Shown here in pieces: positions 52,852 to 62,514 of a stretch of 64,000 nucleotides of DNA. A model generated the notes under the pieces. It had not been told where the DNA came from and did not search any database. It saw nothing but the letters and a program-made list of their open reading frames with translations. Where the stretch lies: NCBI GenBank assembly GCA_027492795.1, contig JAPUEB010000021.1:20978-84977 (forward strand), read 5' to 3'. Position numbers and translations under genes: made by a program. Each line of letters starts with the position of its first letter. The stretch's first letter is position 1. The stretch comes from Chryseobacterium sp. (GTDB lineage: Bacteria; Bacteroidota; Bacteroidia; Flavobacteriales; Weeksellaceae).

Positions 52852-53620
52852 TTTTGGCTTCGTTTAAAAAGATTTCAGAATGTTCCAATCGTGTTTTCAA
52901 AAACTCAAAATACACCTCCCGAATTTCTTCTGGCGTTTCTTCCACATCGTTCCACTGCAACCAATCTAACGGAATTAAGTTTGTCAATTCCTGAAAAATT
53001 TCATCATTTAAAACAGATTTTGCAAACGTATCGGCTTCATCCAACATTGTTGCTTGTGGAAGCAAAACATGGTCTTTCACATATTTAAAGGGTGTTTTCG
53101 CAGCAGCCTCAAAATTCTGCCACGAATGATGAAAATAGAATGACGCACCATTATCAATTACCCAAAGTTCGCGATGCCACATCAAAAGATTGGTGTTCTT
53201 GAAAGTGCGGTCGATATTGGTAATAAAAGCATCCAACCAAACAATTTTTGATGCTAAAAGTGCGTCAATTTTGATAGAAGGTTCATAAGCAATCGCTCCC
53301 GAAAGAAAATGCAAACCCAAATTCAAACCTTCCGAAAATTTAAGCAAATCTTGAATTTCTTCATCGCCTTCTGTTCTTCCAAAATCCACATCCAAGTTAA
53401 TGAAAACCATTTCCGGAATTTTCAAACCTAGAATTTCTGCAATTTTTCCACCCAAAAGTTCAGAAATCAGCATCTTCACACCGTGACCAGCGCCACGAAA
53501 TTTCACCACATATTTAAAATCGTCATCTGCTTCCGCCAAAGCCGGCAAACTTCCGCCCTCACGAAGCGGGAGAATGTAGCGCATCACTGTAACGGTTCGC
53601 AAAGAAAGGTCTTTCAACAT
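52838..53620 (-). CDS. HipA-like kinase
   Basis: A 260-residue protein with the core of the HipA/phosphatidylinositol-kinase-like fold. K40 in YVVKFRGAGHG is the probable ATP lysine, N135-I-D137-R with N142/N144 forms the catalytic loop (TNIDRTFKNTN), and D156-N-G is the metal-binding motif. HipA toxins phosphorylate tRNA synthetases; this protein is shorter, lacks the HipA N-terminal domain and has no HipB-type repressor beside it. The partner gene encodes DUF3037. A TATTTTTG box lies 4 bases before the ATG, so it is leaderless. Whether it is a toxin is open. Confidence 0.83.
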   Translation of the reverse strand: MLKDLSLRTVTVMRYILPLREGGSLPALAEADDDFKYVVKFRGAGHGVKMLISELLGGKIAEILGLKIPEMVFINLDVDFGRTEGDEEIQDLLKFSEGLNLGLHFLSGAIAYEPSIKIDALLASKIVWLDAFITNIDRTFKNTNLLMWHRELWVIDNGASFYFHHSWQNFEAAAKTPFKYVKDHVLLPQATMLDEADTFAKSVLNDEIFQELTNLIPLDWLQWNDVEETPEEIREVYFEFLKTRLEHSEIFLNEAKNARG

Positions 53621-53624
53621 CTTT

Positions 53625-53632
53625 CAAAAATA
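53625..53632 (-). promoter_or_regulatory. TAnnTTTG promoter box of the HipA-like/DUF3037 unit
   Basis: TATTTTTG on the minus strand, 4 bases before the ATG. Confidence 0.65.
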
Positions 53633-53640
53633 CAGAAAAG

Positions 53641-53796
53641 TTTGTAGTTTGAAGACCGAAGTCCGAAGAAACTTTAGTTTTCAAATTATTTTTTTTCTAA
53701 AGTCTCTATAAGGATATTCTAATCAAAAAAATTAATATCACTGTTGATTTCTCCGCCAAAAATCTTCGGTCTTCAGTCTCCCGACTTCGGACTTTT
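53641..53796. repeat. Paired degenerate words flanking the polA upstream region
   Basis: GAAGACCGAAGTCCGAAG (53651-53668) and CTTCGGTCTTCAGTCTCCC (from 53764) carry inverted forms of the same GAAGACCGAAG word, in the gap between divergent genes. Confidence 0.5.
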
Positions 53797-53799
53797 CCC

Positions 53800-53807
53800 T
53801 ATCTTTG
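53800..53807 (+). promoter_or_regulatory. TAnnTTTG promoter box of polA
   Basis: TATCTTTG ends 5 bases before the ATG at 53813. This decides the start and predicts a leaderless mRNA. Confidence 0.7.
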
Positions 53808-53812
53808 TCCTT

Positions 53813-56680
53813 ATGTCACACAACAACGATAAACGCCTCTTCCTCATCGATGCTTATGCGATGATTTTCCGAGGTTATTACGCATTAATACGCAATCCTC
53901 GACTCACTTCAAAAGGCTTGGATACGTCCGCAATTTTTGGATTTACCAACTCATTAATCGAACTCATTCGCCGTGAAAAACCCACACATTTGGCGGTGGT
54001 TTTTGATGTAGGTCGCGAAAATGTAAGGACGGCGGATTTTACAGATTACAAAGCGAACCGTGGTGAAACTCCGGAAGCCATAAAAATTGCGGTTCCCTTT
54101 ATTCATCGGATTTTGGAAGCGATGCACATTCCGATTTTGGGTGTTGAAGGTTACGAAGCCGATGATGTTATTGGAACGATTGCTTGCAAAGCCGAAAAGC
54201 AAGGTTATCAGATATTTATGGTAACGCCCGACAAAGATTTTGCACAATTGGTAACCGAAAATATAAAAATTTACAAACCCGGATTAAAAGGCGGCGACAT
54301 CGAAATTTTGGGCGTTCCCGAAGTTTTAGAAAAATATGAAATTGAAGACCCAAAGCAAGTCATTGATTTTCTTGCAATGATGGGTGATGCTGTGGATAAT
54401 ATTCCAGGATTGGAAGGTGTTGGCGAGAAAACAGCAATGAAATTTTTGAAGGAATACGGTTCTATCGAAAATCTTTTGGCAAATACCGACCAACTGAAAG
54501 GAAAACTGAAAGAAAAAGTTGAAAATTCAGCAGAACGAGGCATTTTATCTAAAAAATTGGCGACTATTATTTGCGATGTTCCCATTGATTTTGAGGAAGA
54601 ATATTACAACCTCGACGAACCGGATTTTGAAAAAGTACGCGAAGTTTTTGATGAAATTGAATTCCGAAGATTGTATGAAAATCTATACCGCGCTTTCAAA
54701 AATGAACAAACTGCAATCATCAACGAGCAACCGGCGGAAATTGACCCAAACAAAGTTTCGCGTTACGATAAACAACCAGCAACCAGCAACCAGCAACCAG
54801 CAACCAATCAAGCGGTTCAGTTAGATTTATTCGCCACTTACGAAGATTTGGAACAGGCAACTTCCACCAAAAATACGATTGCAGAAAACGACCATTTATA
54901 CCAATTTATAGATAATCCGAAGGCGCAAAAAATGCTCGTTCAAAATTTAATGGTGCAAAAAGCCGTTTGTTTTGACACCGAAACCACTTCTTTAAATGAA
55001 ATGGAAGCCGAACTTGTCGGAATGAGTTTTTCCTACAAAAAAGGTCTCGCTTATTACGTTCCATTGAGTGAAAATAGGGAAGAAGCAATTGAAACGTTAG
55101 AAATTTTCAAACCGTTTTTTGAAAAAGAAGACGTACTGAAAATCGCTCACAACCTAAAATTCGATTATAAAATCTTAAAATTATATGGTGTCGATATCAA
55201 AGGAAATCTTTTTGATACGATGATTGCGCATTATCTCCTCAATCCCGACGGAAGACACGGAATGGATTACCTTTCCGAAATGTATCTGAATTACAAACCG
55301 GTTTCCATCGAAACCATTATTGGAAAAAAAGGAAAAAATCAGGGTAATTTCCGCGATGTCGATTTGAAATTGCAAACCGATTATGCTGCGGAAGATGCTG
55401 ATGTAACGTTTCAGTTGTATGAAATTTTCGCGCCTCAATTGAAGAAAGAAAACCTCGAAGATTTATTTTACAAAGTCGAAATGCCATTGATGCAGGTTTT
55501 GGCAAAAATGGAATTGGAAGGCGTTTCTTTGGACGAAAATTGGCTGAAACAGGAAAGTTTGGACTTGGAAAACGATTTGAAAAATTTAGAAACCAAAATT
55601 TTTGAACTTTCCGGAGAGGAATTCAATATGAATTCGCCGCGACAATTGGGCGAAATTCTCTTTGAAAAAATGCAGCTCGACCCGAAAGCAAAAAAGACAA
55701 AGACCGGACAATACGCTACTTCTGAAGATATTTTGCAGAAATTGGTTTCCAAACACGAAATTATTCCATTAATTTTAGAATACCGAACGTATCAAAAACT
55801 GAAATCCACTTACGTTGATGCGCTTCCAACGCAGATTGATAAAGACGATAACCGTGTTCATACCAATTTTTCGCAAACTACGGCTGCAACTGGTCGTCTC
55901 GCTTCCGTAAATCCCAATTTGCAGAATATTCCCATACGAACATTGCGCGGACAACAGATTCGCGGTGCATTTGTCGCAGATGAAGGCAAAAAAATCATTT
56001 CTGCCGATTATTCTCAAATAGAATTGCGTTTAATTGCTGAAATTTCCGATGAAACCAATATGATACAGGCGTTTCAGGACGGTGAAGACATTCACGCTTC
56101 TACCGCGTCGAAATTGTTTAAAATTCCATTGGAAGAAGTTACAAAAACGCAGCGTTCACAAGCAAAAACCGTTAATTTTGGAATAATTTACGGTCAAGGC
56201 GCATTTGGATTAGCCGAACAAACCGGACTTTCCCGAACCGAAGCCAAACAAATGATTGACGCGTATTACGCAACCTATCCAAAACTGAAAGAATGGATGG
56301 CGGAACAAGTGAAAAAAGCGCGCGAACTCGGATATGTAGAAACCATTTTGGGAAGAAGAAGGCATTTGAAAGACATCAATTCTAATAATTTTGTCGTTCG
56401 TGGTCACGCCGAAAGAAACGCTGTAAACGCACCAATTCAAGGAAGTGCAGCCGACATCATTAAAATTGCAATGATTAACATCGACAAAGCCATTTCCGAT
56501 GAAAAATTAGACACCAAAATGCTTTTGCAAGTTCACGACGAACTTCTTTTCGAAGCACCAAAAGACGAAATAGAAACCGCTTCAAAGCTCATCAAAACAC
56601 AAATGGAAAGTGCTGTTGAGACGAAAGTTCCATTATTGGTGGAAGTTGGAGTTGGGGAAAATTGGCTGGAAGCGCATTGA
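53813..56680 (+). CDS. polA: DNA polymerase I
   Basis: A 955-residue repair and primer-removal polymerase. The N-terminal 5'-3' exonuclease domain (about 1-290) starts RLFLIDAYAMIFRGYYAL. The linker carries a seven-base tandem repeat (54773-54806, residues about 321-332). A 3'-5' proofreading domain has D388-T-E. The polymerase domain has DYSQIELR (D732) and HDE (D909). The frame is open to 53744, but the upstream 23 codons overlap word repeats and the promoter box, so 53813 is the start. Proofreading residues look intact. Confidence 0.97.
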   Translation: MSHNNDKRLFLIDAYAMIFRGYYALIRNPRLTSKGLDTSAIFGFTNSLIELIRREKPTHLAVVFDVGRENVRTADFTDYKANRGETPEAIKIAVPFIHRILEAMHIPILGVEGYEADDVIGTIACKAEKQGYQIFMVTPDKDFAQLVTENIKIYKPGLKGGDIEILGVPEVLEKYEIEDPKQVIDFLAMMGDAVDNIPGLEGVGEKTAMKFLKEYGSIENLLANTDQLKGKLKEKVENSAERGILSKKLATIICDVPIDFEEEYYNLDEPDFEKVREVFDEIEFRRLYENLYRAFKNEQTAIINEQPAEIDPNKVSRYDKQPATSNQQPATNQAVQLDLFATYEDLEQATSTKNTIAENDHLYQFIDNPKAQKMLVQNLMVQKAVCFDTETTSLNEMEAELVGMSFSYKKGLAYYVPLSENREEAIETLEIFKPFFEKEDVLKIAHNLKFDYKILKLYGVDIKGNLFDTMIAHYLLNPDGRHGMDYLSEMYLNYKPVSIETIIGKKGKNQGNFRDVDLKLQTDYAAEDADVTFQLYEIFAPQLKKENLEDLFYKVEMPLMQVLAKMELEGVSLDENWLKQESLDLENDLKNLETKIFELSGEEFNMNSPRQLGEILFEKMQLDPKAKKTKTGQYATSEDILQKLVSKHEIIPLILEYRTYQKLKSTYVDALPTQIDKDDNRVHTNFSQTTAATGRLASVNPNLQNIPIRTLRGQQIRGAFVADEGKKIISADYSQIELRLIAEISDETNMIQAFQDGEDIHASTASKLFKIPLEEVTKTQRSQAKTVNFGIIYGQGAFGLAEQTGLSRTEAKQMIDAYYATYPKLKEWMAEQVKKARELGYVETILGRRRHLKDINSNNFVVRGHAERNAVNAPIQGSAADIIKIAMINIDKAISDEKLDTKMLLQVHDELLFEAPKDEIETASKLIKTQMESAVETKVPLLVEVGVGENWLEAH
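54773..54806 (+). repeat. Heptanucleotide tandem repeat inside polA
   Basis: Four perfect CAACCAG units plus six bases of a fifth, encoding QPATSNQ-type sequence in the exonuclease linker. The unit is not a multiple of three. The same word family is intergenic at 24950 and 63913. Confidence 0.85.
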
Positions 56681-56729
56681 TTTGAGTGGGAGAGTTTGAT
56701 TGTTGGAGAGTTTGAGAGAAAATTCCCCT

Positions 56730-56753
56730 GTCATTGCGAGGAACGAAGCAATC
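56730..56753. repeat. GTCATTGCGAGGAACGAAGC dispersed repeat
   Basis: The motif continues with AATC. It is a second copy of the 44183 type, between polA and the next gene. Confidence 0.65.
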
Positions 56754-56794
56754 TTGGGTGTGTCAAAAAATATGATTTATAAAAATATCAATAG

Positions 56795-56845
56795 AAACGG
56801 GCTTTAGCCCGTTTTAAATAAGAAAAATCAATATGGCTTTAGCCA
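56795..56845. repeat. Double palindrome with GGCTTTAGCC core, copy 2
   Basis: AAACGGGCTTTAGCCCGTTT at 56795-56814 and TGGCTTTAGCCA at 56834-56845. The cores match copy 1 at 2987-3036 but the outer arm bases differ and still pair. It forms the upstream region of the YciI-like gene. Confidence 0.8.
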
Positions 56846-56858
56846 AAATTTTAAAATT

Positions 56859-57149
56859 ATGAAAACAGTAGTATTCTACGAAAACACACCGCAAGGAACC
56901 ATGGAAAAAATGATGGAGGTTTTTCCACAGCATCAGGAAAATGAAGACAAATTTGTAAATGCGGGTAAAGTTCTCGGAATTGGTCCTTTTTCGGTTCCCG
57001 GACAAGGAGCGATGGCGATTTTCACCGACCGCGAAAGTGCTGAAGAATTTGTGAAAAACGATCCATTCGTAACCGCAGGTTTGGTAACTTACACTATGAA
57101 AGATTGGATGGACGATTTGGAAAATTCTTTAGAAAGATCACAAGATTAA
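56859..57149 (+). CDS. YciI-like protein
   Basis: A 96-residue single-domain protein with the ferredoxin-like YciI fold: strand KTVVFYENT, a helix with FPQHQENEDKFVNAGKVLG, GAMAIFTDRESAEEFVKNDPF and a final strand VTYTMKDW. The H-containing helix and FTDRESAEEFVKNDPF are family features. Its biochemical role is uncertain. It starts just after the double palindrome; I see no promoter box, so read-through from polA is possible. Confidence 0.82.
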   Translation: MKTVVFYENTPQGTMEKMMEVFPQHQENEDKFVNAGKVLGIGPFSVPGQGAMAIFTDRESAEEFVKNDPFVTAGLVTYTMKDWMDDLENSLERSQD

Positions 57150-57210
57150 AGTTGAAAAAGATAGGAATTATTGATTAGCACCAAATTGACACTTTTAGAA
57201 AATATTTGAA

Positions 57211-57240
57211 TTTAAGTTGCACTCCGTAGGAATGAAATTA
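57211..57240. repeat. CTCCGTAGGAG palindrome, copy 1 (degraded)
   Basis: TTTAAGTTGCACTCCGTAGG then AATG: the right arm is imperfect compared with copy 2. Confidence 0.7.
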
Positions 57241-57277
57241 TTTTTTTATTTTCTTTAAAAATTAAACATTTCATTAT

Positions 57278-57303
57278 TTAAGTTGCACTCCGTAGGAGTG
57301 CAA
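57278..57303. repeat. CTCCGTAGGAG palindrome, copy 2
   Basis: Arms TTGCACTCC and GGAGTGCAA around GTA (57283-57303) are perfectly complementary. The preceding TTTAAG is shared with copy 1. Confidence 0.8.
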
Positions 57304-57335
57304 TCTGTGTAGAAAACAATTTAAAACATCAAATG

Positions 57336-57352
57336 GCGCTCCGTAGGAGCGC
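57336..57352. repeat. CTCCGTAGGAG palindrome, copy 3
   Basis: GCGCTCCGTAGGAGCGC: same core as copy 2 but the arms read GCG/CGC in place of GCA/TGC and still pair. Confidence 0.8.
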
Positions 57353-57850
57353 TATCTTTTTCAAGCAATATTGACATTCAAAACCTTGCCGAAAAGATAT
57401 TTTTTTACCTAAATTTGTCAATTCCACCCAACTCAAAATTTCAAAATTTTTGATGATTTTCGCAAAAGGGTAGGAGTGGATTTTTGCAGAAAAAACGAAT
57501 TTTATTACCATCAAATCTTTAGTCAGGAAATTCAATTAAAAAATTAAACAGTAATTAATTTTTGAAGTATAATTTCAAAAAATTAAATGAGAAATTATTT
57601 AAAAATTTTCAACGAACGATAAAAACCAAGCATAAATGCTTAAAAAATGTTAAAATATTGTTTAGAATTACCTAAATGTAAATTGAATTAAATATATATA
57701 AATAATTATAATTCAGATAGTATATAAAATCAATATTAGAATTTACTTTAAATAAAAGTTTTAACACTTCAAAATTAATATTTTTACTGAATTTCTGTAA
57801 AAAATTCTTTCAAAAATTAATATTAATAGATAAAAAATTAAACACCCACT

Positions 57851-60712
57851 TTGGAAAAATACAAAACACAACATCATACAGACAAAAACGGCTACTCTTT
57901 TGAGACCGTTTCCTACGACGAAAATCACGTTAGAATTTATACTTTAAAAAATGGTTTAAAGGTTTATCTCGCTCAAAATTTTGATGCGCCAAGAATTCAA
58001 ACTTACATTCCGGTGAGAACGGGAAGCAATAATGATCCGAGTGAAAATACCGGACTTGCGCATTATTTAGAACACATGATGTTCAAGGGAACTTCAAAAA
58101 TTGGGACGCAAAATTGGAAAAAAGAAAGGGAACTTTTGGAACAGATTTCTGAACATTTTGAACGTCACAAAGCCGAAAATGATGCCGAAAAAAAGAAAGA
58201 AATTTATCAGAAAATTGATGAAATTTCTCAGGAAGCCAGTCAATTTGCAATCGCAAATGAATACGATAAGTGCATTTCTTCACTCGGCGCAACCGGAACG
58301 AATGCGCACACTTGGCTTGACGAAACCGTTTACAAAAACAATATTCCCAGCAACGAACTCGAAAAATGGTTGAAAATCGAAAAAGAGCGGTTTTCGGAAA
58401 TTGTTTTGCGCCTCTTTCACACCGAATTGGAAAGTGTTTACGAGGAATTTAATCGTGCGCAAGACAACGATGCACGTTTGGTGAGTTATGCGCTGATGGA
58501 AATGCTTTTTCCGACGCATCCAAACGGACAGCAAACCACACTTGGAAAGGCGGAACATTTGAAAAACCCTTCAATGAAAGCCATTCATAAGTATTTTGAG
58601 GAATATTATGTTCCCAACAATTATGCGATTGTTTTGGTTGGCGATTTGGATTTTGAAAAAACCATCAAATTGGTTGATGACTATTTTGGAACATTCAAAT
58701 CCCGTGAACTTCCTAAAAAGCAGCAAATTATTGAAAAGCCAATTACTGAAATTGTAAAAAGAACCGTAAAAAGTCCGACCATTCCAAGAATTCAAATCGC
58801 TTGGAGAACAGACAGTTATGGAACGAACGAAAATATTTTAGCCGATGTTGTCGCTAATATTTTGAGCAATAAAGGAGAAGCCGGATTGTTGGATTTGCAC
58901 ATCAATAATGCTCAAAAATCGCTTTATGCAACGGCTTTTTCGGTAGGTTTTAAGAATTACGGTTACTTTTCGGCGGTGATTGTTCCGAAGGAAAACCAGA
59001 CTTTGGATGAGGCGAAAGATTTACTTTTGGCTGAAATTGAAAACATCAAAAAAGGAAATTTTCCGGATTGGATGCTAATGGCAATAATGAACGATTTCAA
59101 ACTGCAGCGATTGAAAGGTTTGGAAACTGCAGATGGTTTGGCGACGAACCTTTATCAAACCTACATTCGTCATCAAACTTGGCAGGAAGAATTGGTGGAA
59201 ATGGAACGTTATCAAGCGATTACAAAAGACGAAGTCGTAAAATTTGCCAACGATTTTTTTAAAGAAAATTATGTTGCGGTTTACAAAGTAAAAGGCGAAA
59301 ATGAAAACCTAATCCGTGTTGAAAATCCGAAAATTACCCCTGTAAAACTGAACCGTGATGCAAAATCCGAGTTTTTGAAAGAAATTTTAAACGAAAAAAC
59401 CGAAGAAATTCAACCCGAATTCATTGATTATCAAAAGGAAATTTTGGTTTCAGAAATTGAGGGCAAGAAAGTGAGTTTCGTGAAAAATAAATACAACGAA
59501 ATTGCCCAAATTCACTATATTTTTCCTTTCGGTAGCGATAACGACAAAGAACTTTCGCTCGCAACTCAGGTTTTACAATATTTAGGAACTGATAAATTTT
59601 CAACAGAACAACTGAAGCAAGAATTTTACAAAATCGGGGTTTCCAATGATTTCAAAACCACTCCCGATCAACTGCTGATTTCATTAACAGGTTTGGAAGA
59701 AAATCTGCAAAAAGGCTTGGAACTGCTTCATCACTGGATTGCCGAAGCAAAGCCGGATCAGGAAGTTTATAAAAACTTCGTTCAGACCATTTTGGAAAGC
59801 AGGGAAGCCGCGAAAAAAGACAAAACAAGGATTATGTCTGCGCTTCAGAATTATGCGAAATTTGGTAAAAATTCGCGCACTCGTGATGTGGTTTCCAAAG
59901 AAAGATTGAATGAAATAAAATGTGAGGAAATGACCGATAAAATGAAAAATATTTTTGGTTATCCTTACGAAATGTTTTTCTATGGAACTGATTTTGAGAA
60001 TTTTAAAACCTATTCAAAACCATTTATACAAAAAGAAACTTTACAAATCCCTGAACCGAAAAAGTATCCCGAACCTGAAACCAAAAGCAAAGTGTATTTC
60101 GTGAATTACGATATGGTTCAGATGGAAATGAGCAAAATCGGGAAAGGAAACGATATGGACACGAAAAATTTCGGAAAAATCAACGTTTTTAATGAATATT
60201 TTGGCAGCGGATTGTCGTCGATTGTTTTCCAAGAAATCCGTGAGAGCAAGAGTTTGGCGTATTCTGCGTATGTTTCGTATCAGGCAAATCCACAACTGGA
60301 ACATCCCGATTACATCACGACTTACATCGGAACGCAACCCGATAAATTGCATATTGCCGTGGAAACAATGTCTGAATTAATGCAAGAACTTCCACAATAC
60401 GAAATTCAGTTCAATAATTCCAAAAATGCGGCTTTAAAACAGATTGCATCGGGAAGAATTACCAGAACCAACATTTTTTTCAGAAATCTTCAACTGAAAA
60501 AACTGGAAATTGATTACGATTTGAGAAAAGATATGTATCAGGAAATCCAAAAAATGACTTTGAAAGATTTAACCGATTTCTACGAAACTTCTGTAAAATC
60601 CATTCATTTCAACGTCGCCATCATCGGCAAAAGAGAGAATTTGGATTTAAAATCTGCCGAAAAAATGGGAGATTTTCAGGAACTTTCTTTAGATGAAGTT
60701 TTTGGGTATTGA
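57851..60712 (+). CDS. M16 family metallopeptidase
   Basis: A 953-residue zinc peptidase of the insulinase/pitrilysin type. The inverted zinc motif H71-Y-L-E74-H75 lies in GLAHYLEHMMFKGT, with the distal glutamate in TELESVYEEFN. Two M16 halves can be seen: an active N-terminal half and an inactive C-terminal half with KSLAYSAYVSYQ. There is no signal peptide, so it is cytoplasmic or exported by an unusual route. The start is TTG at 57851; homologs, as I recall, also begin MEKY..K.YTD.NGY, which supports it. The upstream region is long and AT-rich. Confidence 0.92.
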   Translation: MEKYKTQHHTDKNGYSFETVSYDENHVRIYTLKNGLKVYLAQNFDAPRIQTYIPVRTGSNNDPSENTGLAHYLEHMMFKGTSKIGTQNWKKERELLEQISEHFERHKAENDAEKKKEIYQKIDEISQEASQFAIANEYDKCISSLGATGTNAHTWLDETVYKNNIPSNELEKWLKIEKERFSEIVLRLFHTELESVYEEFNRAQDNDARLVSYALMEMLFPTHPNGQQTTLGKAEHLKNPSMKAIHKYFEEYYVPNNYAIVLVGDLDFEKTIKLVDDYFGTFKSRELPKKQQIIEKPITEIVKRTVKSPTIPRIQIAWRTDSYGTNENILADVVANILSNKGEAGLLDLHINNAQKSLYATAFSVGFKNYGYFSAVIVPKENQTLDEAKDLLLAEIENIKKGNFPDWMLMAIMNDFKLQRLKGLETADGLATNLYQTYIRHQTWQEELVEMERYQAITKDEVVKFANDFFKENYVAVYKVKGENENLIRVENPKITPVKLNRDAKSEFLKEILNEKTEEIQPEFIDYQKEILVSEIEGKKVSFVKNKYNEIAQIHYIFPFGSDNDKELSLATQVLQYLGTDKFSTEQLKQEFYKIGVSNDFKTTPDQLLISLTGLEENLQKGLELLHHWIAEAKPDQEVYKNFVQTILESREAAKKDKTRIMSALQNYAKFGKNSRTRDVVSKERLNEIKCEEMTDKMKNIFGYPYEMFFYGTDFENFKTYSKPFIQKETLQIPEPKKYPEPETKSKVYFVNYDMVQMEMSKIGKGNDMDTKNFGKINVFNEYFGSGLSSIVFQEIRESKSLAYSAYVSYQANPQLEHPDYITTYIGTQPDKLHIAVETMSELMQELPQYEIQFNNSKNAALKQIASGRITRTNIFFRNLQLKKLEIDYDLRKDMYQEIQKMTLKDLTDFYETSVKSIHFNVAIIGKRENLDLKSAEKMGDFQELSLDEVFGY

Positions 60713-60763
60713 TTTAGATAAAAGAACCTAGAATAGAGGATAAAGAACCAAGATAAAGAAAGC

Positions 60764-60787
60764 AAAGCCCGGAAATTTTCGGGCTTT
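60764..60787. terminator. Hairpin between M16 peptidase and macro-domain gene
   Basis: An 8-bp stem (AAAGCCCG/CGGGCTTT) with an 8-base loop at the convergent junction. T runs are short, so it is a weak terminator. Confidence 0.5.
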
Positions 60788-61298
60788 AATTCAGAATGTC
60801 ATTGTAAATCTCATAATTTTCATCATCAAAACAAACGAAAATTACTTTTTCAATTTTTGGATTTTCTTCTAAAAAATTTTTCACGGTTTCTATAGCAATT
60901 TCTGCTGCCAAATCTTTTGGAAAACGATAAACTCCTGTGCTGATATTGGGAAATGCAACTGTTCCACAATTATTTTCAACAGCCAGTTTCAGAGAATTTT
61001 CGTAGCAGTTTTTTAGAAGTTCGCGTTCGTCGGTATCGGTATTCCAAACTGGACCAACGGTGTGAATGACGAATTTTGCGGGTAAATTTCCAGCAGTAGT
61101 TATTACAGCTTCTCCAGTTTTGCAGCCTCCTTGTTTTGCAACAATTTTTCGGCATTCTTCCAAAATTTCTTTGCCTCCATTTCGGTGAATTGCGCCATCA
61201 ACACCACCTCCACCAAGAAGGGAAGTATTAGCTGCGTTTACGATTCCATCGCAGTTTATTTGGGTGATGTCGGCTTTTATGAGTTCAATTTCCTGCAT
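60786..61298 (-). CDS. Macro domain protein (O-acetyl-ADP-ribose deacetylase type)
   Basis: A 170-residue macro domain of the MacroD/YmdB class, which binds ADP-ribose and removes O-acetyl or protein-linked ADP-ribose. The signatures are [30 protein letters not shown], the [14 protein letters not shown] loop, IHTVGPVW and ISTGVYRFP. It is six bases downstream of the adaptor gene on the same strand, so it is probably the last gene of that operon, although the functions seem unrelated. Confidence 0.92.
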   Translation of the reverse strand: MQEIELIKADITQINCDGIVNAANTSLLGGGGVDGAIHRNGGKEILEECRKIVAKQGGCKTGEAVITTAGNLPAKFVIHTVGPVWNTDTDERELLKNCYENSLKLAVENNCGTVAFPNISTGVYRFPKDLAAEIAIETVKNFLEENPKIEKVIFVCFDDENYEIYNDILN

Positions 61299-61303
61299 GA
61301 AAA

Positions 61304-62497
61304 TTAATTCTTTTTCTCCTTCAACGCTTCCTTATCTTTATCGCTCGGATTCCAGACTTTCACTTCAGAATCTTTCGTTAAACCTGATAAAATCTGAACG
61401 TTGATGCCGTCGCTTGCGCCTAATTTTACGCTTCTTTTTACAAATTTTCCGTCGGGTTGTTTCACTTCAACGAAAGGAAGGTCTTTTCCATCTTTCTTTT
61501 CATATTGAATTAAAGATTCATCCAAAAGCAATGCATTTTTCTGTGAACTTAAAACAATCTCGCCATTGGCAGAAAATCCGGCTCTTATATAATCGTTGTT
61601 TGGATTGAAAACATCGCCTTCTACAGGGAATTTGATGGTTCCGCTTTCGTCTTTTCCTTTTGGTGCAATCATCGTTAATCTTCCAGGAAATTTTTTGTTT
61701 TGAAGTGCGCCGATAACGATGCTCATATTCATTCCTTCTTTTAGTTTTCCGGCTTGTGCTTCATCGATTTTTCCTTCAAAAATTAATGAACTGAGGTTCG
61801 CAACAGACGCAATCGTCGTTCCCGAGTTGAAAGAGTTGGCTTCAATCACCTGACTTCCGACTTTTACTGGAACTTCCAAAACAGTTCCGTTGGCTTTAGA
61901 GCGAATCTGTGTCGTTGCTAAACCTTGTAATTCTGGCGTAACTCCTGTTCTTGCAATTTGGAGGTTTTTTTGTGCGGTAGCAAGTTGTTGGTTTGCGTTT
62001 CTAACCTGTATTTGTGCGCTTTGAAGTTGCTGTTGTGCCGTTAAAAATTCCTGTTTAGAAATAACGCCTTGCGAAAATAGTCGTTGCTGCATTGAAAACT
62101 GCTGCTGTTGATTGCTTAAATTAATTTTAGCATTAGAAATCTGAAGATTCGCGTTATTAATTTCCTGTGTTGCCGCGTTCACGTTTTGGATGCTTGGAAC
62201 GATTTTCAAAGTCGCAATGAGTTGACCAACAGAAACTTGGTCGCCTTCATTTACCAAAACTTTATCGATAATTCCGGACATATTTGGTTTTATTTCGATT
62301 TCCTCGCGCGGAACGATTTTTCCTGTTGCCATCACTTTGTCTTCCATATCCTTTACCTCCGGTTTTTTGGTAAGGAACACTTCACTTTCTTTTGAGTTCG
62401 ATTTTATCAAATAGGAAATACCTGCGAAAAGTCCGATTGCAAGCAATAATCCCAAGAAAATGTAAAGTGCTTTTTTAAAGGTGAACTTCTTTTTCAT
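61304..62497 (-). CDS. Efflux periplasmic adaptor (MacA-like membrane fusion protein)
   Basis: A 397-residue periplasmic adaptor. One N-terminal membrane helix (about 13-31), a biotinyl-lipoyl-like half around residues 60-100 ([18 protein letters not shown]), a long Gln-rich coiled coil (about 105-190), the second lipoyl half (about 195-230), and the beta-barrel and membrane-proximal domains to the end. It links an inner-membrane transporter to a TolC-like channel. The ABC permease upstream on the same strand makes a MacAB-type pump the best model. Confidence 0.9.
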   Translation of the reverse strand: MKKKFTFKKALYIFLGLLLAIGLFAGISYLIKSNSKESEVFLTKKPEVKDMEDKVMATGKIVPREEIEIKPNMSGIIDKVLVNEGDQVSVGQLIATLKIVPSIQNVNAATQEINNANLQISNAKINLSNQQQQFSMQQRLFSQGVISKQEFLTAQQQLQSAQIQVRNANQQLATAQKNLQIARTGVTPELQGLATTQIRSKANGTVLEVPVKVGSQVIEANSFNSGTTIASVANLSSLIFEGKIDEAQAGKLKEGMNMSIVIGALQNKKFPGRLTMIAPKGKDESGTIKFPVEGDVFNPNNDYIRAGFSANGEIVLSSQKNALLLDESLIQYEKKDGKDLPFVEVKQPDGKFVKRSVKLGASDGINVQILSGLTKDSEVKVWNPSDKDKEALKEKKN

Positions 62498-62514
62498 ATA
62501 AAAAAATTTAGTTT

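Larger units (their letters stand above)
57150..57850. other. Long AT-rich intergenic region
   Basis: About 700 bases without a supportable gene. The first 200 carry three CTCCGTAGGAG palindromes. The last 300 (from about 57540) are extremely AT-rich without recognisable structure and form the upstream region of the M16 peptidase gene. Confidence 0.65.

Noticed and set aside
53744..53812. Longer polA start
   Set aside because: The 23 extra codons overlap word repeats and the TATCTTTG promoter box, and do not resemble PolA N termini.
57211..57352. CRISPR-like array
   Set aside because: Only three palindromic copies with unequal spacing and differing arms; no cas genes.
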